This document shows positions 17,596-26,708 of a stretch of 52,536 nucleotides of DNA, in pieces. The position numbers and the translations under genes are program-made. Source of the DNA: Clostridiales bacterium UBA1758 (lineage in GTDB: Bacteria; Bacillota; Clostridia; Oscillospirales; UBA1758); assembly GCA_002315595.1 (NCBI GenBank), contig DCHG01000061.1:1-52536 (forward strand), read 5' to 3'. A model generated the notes under the pieces. The model was given only the letters and a program-made list of their open reading frames with translations. It was not told the origin of the DNA and did no database searches. Position 1 is the stretch's first letter, and every line of letters starts with the position of its first letter.

Positions 17596-18398
17596 TTATC
17601 GTTTCCTCCAAGTTCATCCAATAGAATTTTCGCGTTCCGTTTCAGGATATTTCCACCGCGCCACACAAAAGGACGCGAAGCATATTTTCGTTCAATTTCG
17701 CCCGCAGACATCAAAATCAGTTCATTTTCGGGCAAATTATCAATCAAATCATCCGCGAATTCCGCGATCTTCGTGATCGGGATATTCGCGTTTTCCGGGC
17801 AGACCTTTTGACAAATATCGCAACCCCACAGACAACCGCTCTGCGCGATCGCGTGAATTTCTTCCCGCGTCAATTCGCCCTTTCGCTGTGTCACATCGGA
17901 AAGGCAACGCTTTGCGTCAATGCCGTCTTCGCCGATTGCCCCCACCGGGCAGGCGCGAACGCATTTTCCGCAACCGACGCAATTCGCCGTTGCACTTCCG
18001 AAAATTTCCGGCAATTCGTCTTTTGCCAAAATACTGCCGAGAAAAACCAAACTTCCCACACCGGGAACAATCATCAAGCCGTTTTTGCCACGCATGGCAA
18101 TGCGGGCAATCTCCGCCGCCCTGCGTTCATCAAGCGGCGTCGTGTCCGCAGAGCATTGATATTCCGTCAAAATCCCATTCGCCACGGCTTCCATTCGCCG
18201 CCGAAGGACTTTGTGATAATCTTCCCCGCGCGCATAAACAGAAAGATTGCCCGCCCAACTCCCCGCAAAATACGGAAATGCCGCGATCACAAGGCTTTTT
18301 TCTTCGCCGGAATAATCGAGCCGTTCCGTCCGAATGCATCCGACGGCGACCGCCCCCTCCTGCCGAAGTGCGGAGACGAGCACATCCATATTCACCAC
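17592..18398 (-). CDS. queG: Epoxyqueuosine reductase QueG (short form)
   Basis: About 268 aa from a GTG at 18398, placed 7 nt after GGAAGGAAGG. An ATG at 18389 or a TTG at 18419 are alternatives. Key features: YARGEDYHKVLRRRM near 70, GKNGLMIVPGVGSLVFLG near 115-132, and two 4Fe-4S motifs, CVGCGKCVRACP and CDICQKVCP. QueG uses cobalamin to reduce epoxyqueuosine to queuosine at tRNA position 34. The protein ends soon after the second cluster and lacks the C-terminal HEAT-like region of longer QueG. It is co-transcribed with mnmE, another wobble-base enzyme. Confidence 0.85.
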   Translation of the reverse strand: MVNMDVLVSALRQEGAVAVGCIRTERLDYSGEEKSLVIAAFPYFAGSWAGNLSVYARGEDYHKVLRRRMEAVANGILTEYQCSADTTPLDERRAAEIARIAMRGKNGLMIVPGVGSLVFLGSILAKDELPEIFGSATANCVGCGKCVRACPVGAIGEDGIDAKRCLSDVTQRKGELTREEIHAIAQSGCLWGCDICQKVCPENANIPITKIAEFADDLIDNLPENELILMSAGEIERKYASRPFVWRGGNILKRNAKILLDELGGNDK

Positions 18399-18441
18399 AT
18401 AATCGCCTTCCTTCCGCAATAAACTTCATCGGGGTGATTGT

Positions 18442-19686
18442 TTGGAAAAATTAGCCGATCTGCTTTGGTATCCGTCGCTGACGTTTTTTCTCGTCGGTGT
18501 CGGAATTACACTTTCCGTCAAATTCCAATGGATCCAGATCCGCCGTTTGCCGTCGGCTTTTCGCGGGATGACCTCCCCACCGAAGGGAATCGGCGAATTT
18601 TCGCCGTTTTCCGCGATGTCCACGGCGCTCGCCGGAATGATCGGCACAGGCAATATCACGGGCGTTGCCGCCGCCGTTTCCATCGGAGGGCCGGGCGCGG
18701 TGTTTTGGATGGCGATTGCGGCATTTTTCGGGATGGCGACAAAATTTGCCGAAACCTTTCTCGCCTGCTCCACACGACGCACCGATAAGACCGGGCATTG
18801 CTACGGCGGACCGATGATCTATATTGAAACTCTGCTCGGCTCCCGCCGACTCGGGGTGGCTTACGCAATGTTCGCGGTGCTATCCTCGCTTATAGGAAGC
18901 AACCTCATTCAGGCAAATTCCATCGCCTTTTCCGTCCGTGACGCGTTTCAAATACCGCCGGTCTTGACCGCGATCATATTGACGCTCATCGTCTTTTTCT
19001 GTATCATCGGCGGAGCGAAGCGCATCGGAAAATTCTGTTCTTTTGCCGTTCCGATTGCCGCAGTTTTGTATATAACGATATGTATTGTACTGATTGTATT
19101 CCGAATAAACCGTTTTCCGTCGGCTATCAAAATCATTTTCGACTCCGCCTTAGGGCTTCGTTCATTCGGCGGAGCAGGTGCGGGCATTGCCATTCGATAC
19201 GGTGTTTCGCGTGGCGTGTTCACCAACGAATCCGGCATTGGCTCCGAGGCAATCTACACCGCCGCTTCCAAAGCAAACCCGTTCTCGCAGAGTCTACTTG
19301 CAATGCTGACGCCGCTGATCGACACGATTATTGTTTGCACTCTCACGGGGCTTGCGCTTGTCCTGACAAATTCGCTCACCGCCGACGATGCATTTTCAAG
19401 CGTATTCGGCACCTTCGGAAGCGGATTTATCGCCCTTTCGCTGACGATATTCGGTCTTGCGACCGTGATTGGTGCGTCGTATTTCGGCGACCGATGTATC
19501 ACCTATCTGCGTCACGGTCAGCCGCCGAAACATTACAAATATCTTTGGTGCGCGGTCATTTGGATCGGATGTCTTGTGCCGACGCAAGGGCTTTGGTGTC
19601 TTTCGGACATTTTCACCGCGCTGATGGCAGTTCCGAATTTATTCGCCCTCATTTACGGGATAAAGCAGATCAAATCGTTTACTTGA
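18442..19686 (+). CDS. Alanine/glycine:cation symporter family protein (AgcS)
   Basis: 414 aa, about ten hydrophobic segments, inner membrane. Signature stretches: GMIGTGNITGVAAAVSIGGPGAVFW near 71-95, and FTNESGIGSEAIYTAAS near 255-271, the family's NEAGxGS-like motif. Members couple uptake of alanine or glycine to Na+ or H+. The start is TTG at 18442, 5 nt after a GGGGTG site, and the Met-Glu-Lys start fits before the first membrane helix. It is slightly shorter than typical AgcS (about 450-480 aa). The 3' end overlaps convergent mrdA by 8 bp. No substrate-specific evidence is visible. Confidence 0.88.
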   Translation: MEKLADLLWYPSLTFFLVGVGITLSVKFQWIQIRRLPSAFRGMTSPPKGIGEFSPFSAMSTALAGMIGTGNITGVAAAVSIGGPGAVFWMAIAAFFGMATKFAETFLACSTRRTDKTGHCYGGPMIYIETLLGSRRLGVAYAMFAVLSSLIGSNLIQANSIAFSVRDAFQIPPVLTAIILTLIVFFCIIGGAKRIGKFCSFAVPIAAVLYITICIVLIVFRINRFPSAIKIIFDSALGLRSFGGAGAGIAIRYGVSRGVFTNESGIGSEAIYTAASKANPFSQSLLAMLTPLIDTIIVCTLTGLALVLTNSLTADDAFSSVFGTFGSGFIALSLTIFGLATVIGASYFGDRCITYLRHGQPPKHYKYLWCAVIWIGCLVPTQGLWCLSDIFTALMAVPNLFALIYGIKQIKSFT

Positions 19687-21724
19687 TCAGCGAGCCAATA
19701 TCATTTCTTTCGCCGTTGACATTATACAGATCAAAATAGACGTCCAGAATGTCACGGGCGATGACGGCGACCTGACCACCCTGCCACCCCTTTTCAACGA
19801 CGACCGCAATCGCCACCTGCGGATCATCGTAAGGCGCAAAGCAGACGAACACGCCATCGGATGATCCGTTGACGCCCGTTTCCGCCGATCCCGTCTTTGC
19901 ACCGATCGAGATCGGGTAATCGGCAAACACCTTTGCGGCGGTGCCCGCCTTTGCGACCTGATACATTCCCTCTTTGACGGCGTTGATCGTAGTCGCAGAA
20001 ATGCCGGTCTGCTGATTGACAACAGGCTCGTTGATCGAGATCGTCGCACCCGTAGAATAGTCCTTGACGGATTTGATCAGCGTCAGTTTGTAATTCGTCC
20101 CGCCGTTTGCGACGGTGGCGATATAGTTTGCAAGTTGCGCCGGCGTGAATTGGTTATAGGACTGACCGATCGCCGCCGCAAGCGTATCACCGGCATAAAA
20201 ATGCTGACCGACGGCTTCCGCCGCCTCAGGTCCCGCGACGGCACCCGTGACCTCACCGTCGAGTTCAATGCCCGTCTTTTTACCGAGTCCGAGGCGGGAC
20301 GCATAGTCCACGATCGCATTAATTCCGACTCTGCGCCCGATGTCGTAAAAGAAATAGTTGCACGAAACGCGGAGTGCGCTCGCAACATTGACATTCCCGT
20401 GCCATCCGCCGCAGACCGGCTGATAGCCCGGATAATAGGTGTATTTATGCTGATCGTAAATCGTCGTACTCGGTGTGATGATGCCTTTTTCCAACGCCGC
20501 GATCGCAACGGCGACTTTGTAGGTCGATCCGGGGGCATATTTGCCCGCAATGGCACGATTGACAAGCGGCGTCAACGCATCATCCAACAGTTCGTTATAA
20601 TCCTGCGAATAGGTCGAAAGTGAATAACTCGGGTAATTAGCACTTGCAAGCACCTGCCCGCTTTTGACATCCACGACCACCGCCGCACCGCCCTTTGCGT
20701 CGTTGGTTGCGCCCTTTTTCGTATTCTGTTCGCGAAGTTCGAGAATTCGCTTTTCGAGTGCGGTTTCGGCGGCTTGTTGCAGGTCAATATCGATCGTCAG
20801 CATGACATCGGAGCCCGCAACGGCGGCTTGTTTTTCAATGACATTGGTGATGCGCCCACTCATATCGGTTTCTATGGTGTTGGTGCCGTCAATTCCGCGC
20901 AAAGTGTCCTCCATCGCCTTTTCAATGCCGTCCTTGCCGACGATCGCATTCATAGCGTAGCCCTTTTCGGCGTATTGCTCATATTCCTCTTTATAGATCG
21001 GACCGACACGGCCGAGTATATGTGCCGCGTACTCCGTTTCATAACTTCGGACAGAGTCGACCTCGACCTCGACACCCGGCAATTCGCGTGTGCGTTCGCT
21101 AATGAGCGCACCGAGTTCCGCCGTAATATCCTCGGCAAATGTGTATTCATAGGTCGCCGAAAAACCTGCGCGCTCCATCGAATAACGGATGCCCGCAATT
21201 GTGAATTTCTCACCTGCGGTATAGTTGGTATTGTCGAGTTTATAGCGTGCATAAAGCACTTGCATAAACTCATTGGCGGTCGAGACTGCGGGAATTCCCA
21301 ATCTTTCGTTGACGGAATTCAGGCTTTCCAGTCTTGTCGCGGTGTTTCGCCCGGTGAAGTTAAATCGCAACCATTTCCCATTTTCCACAGGGAGAGTGTT
21401 ATGATAACTCTGCCCCGCTTCGTCGACGATCTTCACCAAACGAAGAATTACATCGTTCTGCTCGGTTTTCTTCCAAGAAGAATAACTGAACCGAATCACA
21501 TAGATCGTACGATTGACGACAAGTGGGCGACCGTAGCGATCCTGAATTTCACCGCGTACACCTTCCACGGTCTGCAAGCCGTAAAGTCGGCGAATGCTTT
21601 GCTGACGGTAGTAATCACCGTTGACGATCTGCAAATTATAAAGTCGGCTGATCGAAGCAAAGCAAAATGCCACCAAAAGCAATGCGGCAATACCGATTTT
21701 CAGTTTTGTCCTGTCTTTTTCCAA
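19679..21724 (-). CDS. mrdA: Penicillin-binding protein 2 (rod-complex transpeptidase)
   Basis: 681 aa. A single N-terminal membrane helix (about residues 8-27) is followed by the dimerisation/pedestal region and a transpeptidase domain. The active-site triad is visible: STYK (SxxK) near 400, SCNYFF (SxN) near 455, and AKTGS (KTG) near 611. It cross-links peptidoglycan during cell elongation together with RodA, MreC and MreD. It is the last gene of the zapA-to-mrdA operon, 1 bp after mreD. rodA is not present in the window. Confidence 0.9.
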   Translation of the reverse strand: MEKDRTKLKIGIAALLLVAFCFASISRLYNLQIVNGDYYRQQSIRRLYGLQTVEGVRGEIQDRYGRPLVVNRTIYVIRFSYSSWKKTEQNDVILRLVKIVDEAGQSYHNTLPVENGKWLRFNFTGRNTATRLESLNSVNERLGIPAVSTANEFMQVLYARYKLDNTNYTAGEKFTIAGIRYSMERAGFSATYEYTFAEDITAELGALISERTRELPGVEVEVDSVRSYETEYAAHILGRVGPIYKEEYEQYAEKGYAMNAIVGKDGIEKAMEDTLRGIDGTNTIETDMSGRITNVIEKQAAVAGSDVMLTIDIDLQQAAETALEKRILELREQNTKKGATNDAKGGAAVVVDVKSGQVLASANYPSYSLSTYSQDYNELLDDALTPLVNRAIAGKYAPGSTYKVAVAIAALEKGIITPSTTIYDQHKYTYYPGYQPVCGGWHGNVNVASALRVSCNYFFYDIGRRVGINAIVDYASRLGLGKKTGIELDGEVTGAVAGPEAAEAVGQHFYAGDTLAAAIGQSYNQFTPAQLANYIATVANGGTNYKLTLIKSVKDYSTGATISINEPVVNQQTGISATTINAVKEGMYQVAKAGTAAKVFADYPISIGAKTGSAETGVNGSSDGVFVCFAPYDDPQVAIAVVVEKGWQGGQVAVIARDILDVYFDLYNVNGERNDIGSLIK

Positions 21725-21725
21725 T

Positions 21726-22289
21726 TTATCTGCCTTTCAGATTACGCACTCTGGCGGCTGCCGCCGATTCCTCGTTTTCTTCCGCGATGCGGAATTTTCG
21801 GTAAATCAACCAATACGCACCGAAAACAGGCGGGGTGAAGATCATTGTCGAAACCAGTCCGAGTGGAATCGAAACGATCGCCGAAAACTCCATGCGCTCG
21901 GTAATGAATAAATACACGAAAAAAAAGAAAAACTGCATGATTAAATACGCGACGCTGCCGATAATGACGAGGCTTGCGTATTTCTTTTTCAAAAGATATG
22001 TCGTCGTAACACCGGAAAAAAAGCCCGTGAGCAACAGTGCAACGGCATAAAATCCCTCAGTGTAGGCGGACGCCGCATCGGCGAACATCCCGATGATATA
22101 TCCGGCAATCGCTCCCGGAAACGAGCCTTCCAGCCCGCCGATCATCGTCGTCAAAAACACCGCGATAAACGGCGCTTCGCCGAAAATGCGAACGCCCGAA
22201 AGCACTTTAAGTTGCAGGATCCAAAAAACAAAAGTCAGCACGCCGTAACAGATGTACTTAACACAGTTTCGTTTCTTTTCGTTTGTCAT
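21726..22289 (-). CDS. mreD: Rod shape-determining protein MreD
   Basis: 187 aa, very hydrophobic, with five or six predicted membrane helices and a charged cytoplasmic C-terminal tail (about residues 160-187). Weak primary conservation is normal in this family. The call rests on size, topology and position between mreC and mrdA. Its ATG overlaps the mreC stop by 4 bp. Confidence 0.85.
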   Translation of the reverse strand: MTNEKKRNCVKYICYGVLTFVFWILQLKVLSGVRIFGEAPFIAVFLTTMIGGLEGSFPGAIAGYIIGMFADAASAYTEGFYAVALLLTGFFSGVTTTYLLKKKYASLVIIGSVAYLIMQFFFFFVYLFITERMEFSAIVSIPLGLVSTMIFTPPVFGAYWLIYRKFRIAEENEESAAAARVRNLKGR

Positions 22290-23122
22290 CCGACCACCTC
22301 AAACGACTTGATGACCATGACGGTAATCATTTCATCAAGGTCGACCATTGGCTCAATAACGGCATATCCCGAAAGATCATGTTCCTCCACGCCAACTTCG
22401 ACAACCTTGCCGATGGAGATACCTTTTGGGAACAATCCGCCGACGCCGGAGGTTTGAATGACATCCCCGACCAAAACTTTGCTTTCCTTATCGAGGAAGG
22501 CGAGTTTCAGTTGTTCTTTTTTCATATATTCGTACTGTCCCTGCGCCACACCGATCTCTCGCGTGCGGGCGTCAATGGCACCGGCGCTCATATCGACGTC
22601 GACAACGCTTGTGACCTTTGCCCAAATCGTTCCGACCTCGGTTACAAACCCCGCCATACCGTCACGGGTGATGACGCAATCATTGACCTCGATGCCCGAA
22701 TTTGAGCCTTTGTCGATCGTAAACGTGTACGAGTACGAGTCAAATGTGCGCTCAATGACCTCCGCGATCTCAACATCGTAATCGTTATGTGCCTGATCAA
22801 CACCGATGAGTGCACGCAGTTCCCGATTTTCGAGGATGTATTTGTCGACCTGCGAAAGTTCGTCCTCCAATTCCGCAACACGGTCACGGAGTTGTTCGTT
22901 TTCTTCGGCAATCTTGTCATAGTCATAGATGTACCCGAAGAGTTGGTCAAGTTTCCCCGCGGCGGCATCGTACACGCGCTCAAACGGGCGCATCATCCAG
23001 TTGACCGTATTTGAGATCGGTGAAACACCCCCGGTCAGTGACGCCACGATCGCCATAATGAGCGAAAGTAAAATCGCACAGAGCAAAATAATAAACTTTT
23101 TACTTCTGAAAAAGTCGTTCAA
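22286..23122 (-). CDS. mreC: Rod shape-determining protein MreC
   Basis: 278 aa. One membrane helix (about residues 9-30), then a coiled coil (about 62-100, IAEENEQLRDRVAELEDEL), then the beta-barrel MreC core. The core has VDKGSNSGIEVND-like text (near 140-152), DGMAGFVTEVG, and SGVGGLFPKGISIGKV near 225. It is extracytoplasmic and scaffolds the elongasome. It directly follows maf; mreB, which is usually between or upstream, is absent. Confidence 0.93.
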   Translation of the reverse strand: MNDFFRSKKFIILLCAILLSLIMAIVASLTGGVSPISNTVNWMMRPFERVYDAAAGKLDQLFGYIYDYDKIAEENEQLRDRVAELEDELSQVDKYILENRELRALIGVDQAHNDYDVEIAEVIERTFDSYSYTFTIDKGSNSGIEVNDCVITRDGMAGFVTEVGTIWAKVTSVVDVDMSAGAIDARTREIGVAQGQYEYMKKEQLKLAFLDKESKVLVGDVIQTSGVGGLFPKGISIGKVVEVGVEEHDLSGYAVIEPMVDLDEMITVMVIKSFEVVG

Positions 23123-23145
23123 GTAGAAGATCTCCTAAAATAAAA

Positions 23146-23703
23146 TCATTTGAAATCACGAAGCATGACCGAAAGCGTACGCAACGGAAGTCCGACGACA
23201 TTAAAAAAATCGCCCTCGATCTTTTCGATGAGTCTTGCACCAAGCCCCTGCGCACCGTATGCGCCCGCCTTGTCAAGTCCTTCACCGCTTGCAACATACG
23301 CGCTGATCTCATCCTCGGTCAGTTCGGCAAAGGTCACTGCCGTGTCGCAGACCTCGGTGCGGATCTTATCACCCAAAATCAGTGTGACGCCCGTATAAAC
23401 ATGGTGCGTCCTGCCCGAAAGCATTCGGATCATCCGCTCATAATCCGCGCTATCCTTCGGCTTGCCGAGGACAGTCCCGTCAAAAACAACAATGGTATCC
23501 GCCGCTACGATCAGTTTTCCCGGACGAAGCAACGCAACCGCATCCGCTTTTCTGCGTGAAAGGATCGCCGTGATCTCGTTTTCCGGCGTTCCTGCGGGAA
23601 TGGACTCGTCCGCATCCGCAGGCAAAATTTCAAATTGATATCCGAGCATTCCGAGCAATTCGCGTCTACGCGGAGAGCCGGAAGCCAAAACGATCTGTTC
23701 CAT
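23146..23703 (-). CDS. maf: Maf-family nucleoside triphosphate pyrophosphatase
   Basis: 185 aa from the ATG at 23703; a longer frame to 23787 would overlap dut. The N-terminal signature is ASGSPRRRELL, followed by AADTIVVFDGTVLGKPKD near 70-87 and GAYGAQGLGARLIEKIEGDFFNVVGLP near 150-176. Maf/YhdE enzymes hydrolyse dTTP, UTP or modified nucleotides to monophosphates and are linked to septum inhibition. It lies 8 bp after dut and 23 bp before mreC, so two house-cleaning pyrophosphatases are adjacent. Confidence 0.93.
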   Translation of the reverse strand: MEQIVLASGSPRRRELLGMLGYQFEILPADADESIPAGTPENEITAILSRRKADAVALLRPGKLIVAADTIVVFDGTVLGKPKDSADYERMIRMLSGRTHHVYTGVTLILGDKIRTEVCDTAVTFAELTEDEISAYVASGEGLDKAGAYGAQGLGARLIEKIEGDFFNVVGLPLRTLSVMLRDFK

Positions 23704-23711
23704 AAATGCCT

Positions 23712-24146
23712 CTATTTTCCCGTCGAACCGAAGCCGCCGCTGCCGCGTTCGGTTTCGTCCAATTCTTCGACTTCGACGATATCGCAATGTTGCACGGGAG
23801 TAATGACCATTTGCGCGATACGGTCGCCGTTTTTGATCACATATTCGCGGTCGGAGAGATTGACAAGCCCCACGCAGACTTCCCCACGATAGTCACTGTC
23901 GACCACGCCGACACAGTTGCGAAGCGTGATCCCGTGCTTGATGCCGAGTCCGCTTCGCGCATAAATCATGCCCGCATACCCGTCCGGTACGCGGACGGCA
24001 ATTCCCGTCGGAACAAGGGCATTTCCCATCGGCAACAGTGTGACATCCCCGTCGATACACGCATACAGATCCGCGCCCGCGGCACCCGCAGTCCCATAAT
24101 TCGGGGCAATCGCCGTTTCGCGCAGTTTTTTAATCTGAAAAAACAT
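23712..24146 (-). CDS. dut: dUTP diphosphatase
   Basis: 144 aa from the second of two tandem ATGs (7 nt after AGGAG); the first, at 24149, is possible. All five trimeric dUTPase motifs are seen: GAAGADLYA, ARSGLGIKHGI, GVVDSDYRGE, GDRIAQMVI and RGSGGFGSTGK. It removes dUTP and supplies dUMP. The gene ends in TAG exactly at the family's normal C-terminus, which shows that TAG is used as stop in this genome. The start overlaps the U32 stop. Confidence 0.96.
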   Translation of the reverse strand: MFFQIKKLRETAIAPNYGTAGAAGADLYACIDGDVTLLPMGNALVPTGIAVRVPDGYAGMIYARSGLGIKHGITLRNCVGVVDSDYRGEVCVGLVNLSDREYVIKNGDRIAQMVITPVQHCDIVEVEELDETERGSGGFGSTGK

Positions 24147-26245
24147 CATTCCACTCCTCTGAAATAAAGCCCACGCGTGAATTCCCCCACGGGTGCTTCG
24201 CCCGAAAGATATTCGCCGAAAATCCGGTCACATTCCGCCGGTGATTCCACGGTGAAGTGAAGTCTTGCGCGATCTGCGCCTGTATTCCACAATTCATCGA
24301 GTTTATCCGCCATCCAAAGCGGTTGTGAGTTGAGGATCGTATTCAAATGACCGTATTCCGGGATGACCGGGAATGCCGCCTTTGTGCGGTCGGTCAACGA
24401 AAACGGCTTTTCGCAGGCACAATGCCCGACGGTATTTCGGATGATGCACTGTTTTGTGATCATCAGCGGAAGTCTCCCGTATGCTACGACCTCGCACGGG
24501 ACGGGTTTTGAGATCCCGCGCATCTGTGCAAGTGTCAGTTCACACGCGAGCGTCAACGAATCCAGCCCGCGTTCGGCAAATTCTGTCGTCGCTTCGGAGT
24601 TATAGACATTCAACCCCTGATCTCCCACGGGGATCAGCCCCGCTTCTTCGACCAAACGGATATGACCGATATTGCCGACAAGTGCATATTTCACGCCGAG
24701 TGCGGCGAGAGATTTCAGTTCGTTTTTCACGGTTTCCCGATCACGATCGGCGATGACACGCGTCACCCAAACGGCGATCTGCGCCAGATGCGCCATCATT
24801 TTTTGGACCTCGTCCGGGAATTCCGACGCGGTGTGGAACGGAAGATAGACTCGTTTTGCCGTTTCAAGCATCCGCTTTGACACCTGCGAAAGCGATGTGG
24901 CAAAGACCGTGAATTCCTTTCGGCTGACACGGTTTGTGATCCGTTCTGCACCCGTGAATTCACCTTCGCGTCGTTTTGATGAAGTCTTGATCCGCTTTTC
25001 CGATAATGCCTCAACCGCCCTGCGACGCAGGTCATTCAATTCCGACGCGGGAAGAAACAAATTATGATCAATGTCGGCGGTGAAGTTTTTCATTCGATAC
25101 GGTGTTCCGCCGAGTTTTGACAAACCGTCCGATGCGCGTTCGGCGGTCAGTCCCACCGTCTTCGCCACCTGCGGGATCCCACCCTCGACCTCCGCTTCCG
25201 CACCGTCGGCGGAAGTGAATTTCAGTCGGATCGGCATCCTGGTTTTGGCAAAAAACACACTGTCCACCGCAATTGCGCGGGCAAGCGCACCGTCCGAATA
25301 ACTCGACCGTGCGGAAGCATACAATTCGTCCGCTTCCGCATCCCTGCCCTCCGGGCGCGTGCCGAGCATATCGGCACCCGTGCGTCCGCAAAAATAACCG
25401 TCCGTGAAGCCATCGCGTGAAAACGCCGTTTTCAATGTCTTCATCTCGTCCGTCGTAGGACCACGGCGTTCATCGAGCAGTCGGCGGTAAATTCCCGTAA
25501 CGACAGCGACATATTCGGGACGCTTCATACGCCCCTCGATTTTCAGCATATCGACGCCCATGTCGATCAGTTCGGGAATTTGCCCCGCAAGACAACTGTC
25601 CTTGAGGCTCAACGGATAACCCGCACCGTACTTTTGACGACATGGTTGGGCACAGAGTCCGCGGTTTCCGCTTCTGCGACCGATGACGGCACTCATCGTA
25701 CACTGTCCCGAATAACAGAAGCAAAGCGCACCGTGAATGAACATTTCCGTCTTGACCGGGCAATGATCGACGATCTCGGCAATCTCCGTTTTCGACAGTT
25801 CACGCGACAAAATGACCTGTGAATAGCCCATTTTCACCGCTTCCAACGCCCCGTCAAGGGAGTGAATGGTGATCTGCGTTGATGCGTGTACGGGCAAATC
25901 GGGGGCAACGGCACGTGCAATACGAAGTACCGCGGGATCGCAGACGATCACCGCATCCACGCCGATCTCGTTGAGGGTGCGAATGAGCCGTTCGACTTCG
26001 TCAAGTTCGCGATCTAGAAGCAGTGTGTTGACGGTAATATGTGCCTCAACGCCATGCAAATGACAAAATTCCACCGCACGACGCAATTCGTCGTCATCCA
26101 TATTTTTCGCATTTCGTCGTGCATTAAAATTGGGCGCGCCCATATAAACGGCATCCGCCCCGTTACGCACCGCCGCAACCATGGCTTCATAAGAGCCCGC
26201 GGGGGCAAGTAATTTCGATAACTTTTCCGTCGGAAACTGAGTCAT
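24146..26245 (-). CDS. U32-family peptidase/RlhA-like protein with C-terminal DUF3656-type extension
   Basis: 699 aa. The N-terminal TIM-barrel-like U32 domain starts KLLAPAGSYEAMVAAVRNGADAVY. Conserved Cys motifs for an Fe-S site are CFCYSGQCTMS and GLCAQPCRQKY near 172-205, with KIEGRMKRPEYV near 233. Residues from about 290 form a long extension found in Clostridia. Characterised relatives (RlhA, TrhP, UbiU/UbiV) are hydroxylation factors for RNA or ubiquinone rather than proven peptidases, so an RNA-hydroxylation role is plausible but unproven. It is the second gene of the zapA operon, 20 bp downstream of zapA. Confidence 0.85.
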   Translation of the reverse strand: MTQFPTEKLSKLLAPAGSYEAMVAAVRNGADAVYMGAPNFNARRNAKNMDDDELRRAVEFCHLHGVEAHITVNTLLLDRELDEVERLIRTLNEIGVDAVIVCDPAVLRIARAVAPDLPVHASTQITIHSLDGALEAVKMGYSQVILSRELSKTEIAEIVDHCPVKTEMFIHGALCFCYSGQCTMSAVIGRRSGNRGLCAQPCRQKYGAGYPLSLKDSCLAGQIPELIDMGVDMLKIEGRMKRPEYVAVVTGIYRRLLDERRGPTTDEMKTLKTAFSRDGFTDGYFCGRTGADMLGTRPEGRDAEADELYASARSSYSDGALARAIAVDSVFFAKTRMPIRLKFTSADGAEAEVEGGIPQVAKTVGLTAERASDGLSKLGGTPYRMKNFTADIDHNLFLPASELNDLRRRAVEALSEKRIKTSSKRREGEFTGAERITNRVSRKEFTVFATSLSQVSKRMLETAKRVYLPFHTASEFPDEVQKMMAHLAQIAVWVTRVIADRDRETVKNELKSLAALGVKYALVGNIGHIRLVEEAGLIPVGDQGLNVYNSEATTEFAERGLDSLTLACELTLAQMRGISKPVPCEVVAYGRLPLMITKQCIIRNTVGHCACEKPFSLTDRTKAAFPVIPEYGHLNTILNSQPLWMADKLDELWNTGADRARLHFTVESPAECDRIFGEYLSGEAPVGEFTRGLYFRGVE

Positions 26246-26265
26246 GCTGATTACCCCGAGTCGAA

Positions 26266-26574
26266 TTATTTGCTGTATTTTGCAAGTTCACGGCGGGCAT
26301 CCATCAATTCCGCCTTCTGACGCGACGCTTCTTCGATATAATCCTTGATCTGACGACGCAGATTTTCCGCGGTGTCTGCCATTTTATAATAATCGTCGGC
26401 AATATTCACTGCCGCAAGCACCGCCGCGTAAAGTTGGGAAACGCTTGCCGAGGTAAGCATTTCGTTGACCTTGGAATCGACTAAACTCGCAACTCTGCGG
26501 ATATGTTCTTCATCATCCGTACTGACAAGCATGTATTCGATCCCGCCGATAGTAACATTCACTTTCTGTTTCAT
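26266..26574 (-). CDS. zapA: Cell division protein ZapA
   Basis: 102 aa. N-terminal beta segment (KVNVTIGGIEYMLVS), then DEEHIRRVASLVDSKVNEM, then a long C-terminal coiled coil (about 55-100), as in ZapA. It binds and bundles FtsZ filaments at mid-cell. The ATG follows TTAGGAGGATC. It is the first gene of the operon leading to mrdA, linking division and elongation genes. Confidence 0.9.
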   Translation of the reverse strand: MKQKVNVTIGGIEYMLVSTDDEEHIRRVASLVDSKVNEMLTSASVSQLYAAVLAAVNIADDYYKMADTAENLRRQIKDYIEEASRQKAELMDARRELAKYSK

Positions 26575-26630
26575 ATGACGATCCTCCTAATTATTTTCAT
26601 ATTCATAATGAGCACACTACTATACGATAG

Positions 26631-26639
26631 ATTATACCA
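26631..26639 (-). promoter_or_regulatory. Extended -10 promoter for the zapA-mrdA operon
   Basis: The minus strand reads TGGTATAAT, a perfect extended -10 element about 57 bp upstream of the zapA ATG. No good -35 hexamer is present at the right distance. Confidence 0.6.
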
Positions 26640-26708
26640 TAGTTTCTTTCATTTTTATATAGTATATTTCGATTAAATTGTGAAAAAATAAGTCCCGGTG
26701 ATGTAAAA

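Noticed and set aside
20774..21838. 354-codon plus-strand open frame opposite mrdA and mreD
   Set aside because: Antisense shadow of conserved genes with intact active-site motifs; translated text has no family pattern.
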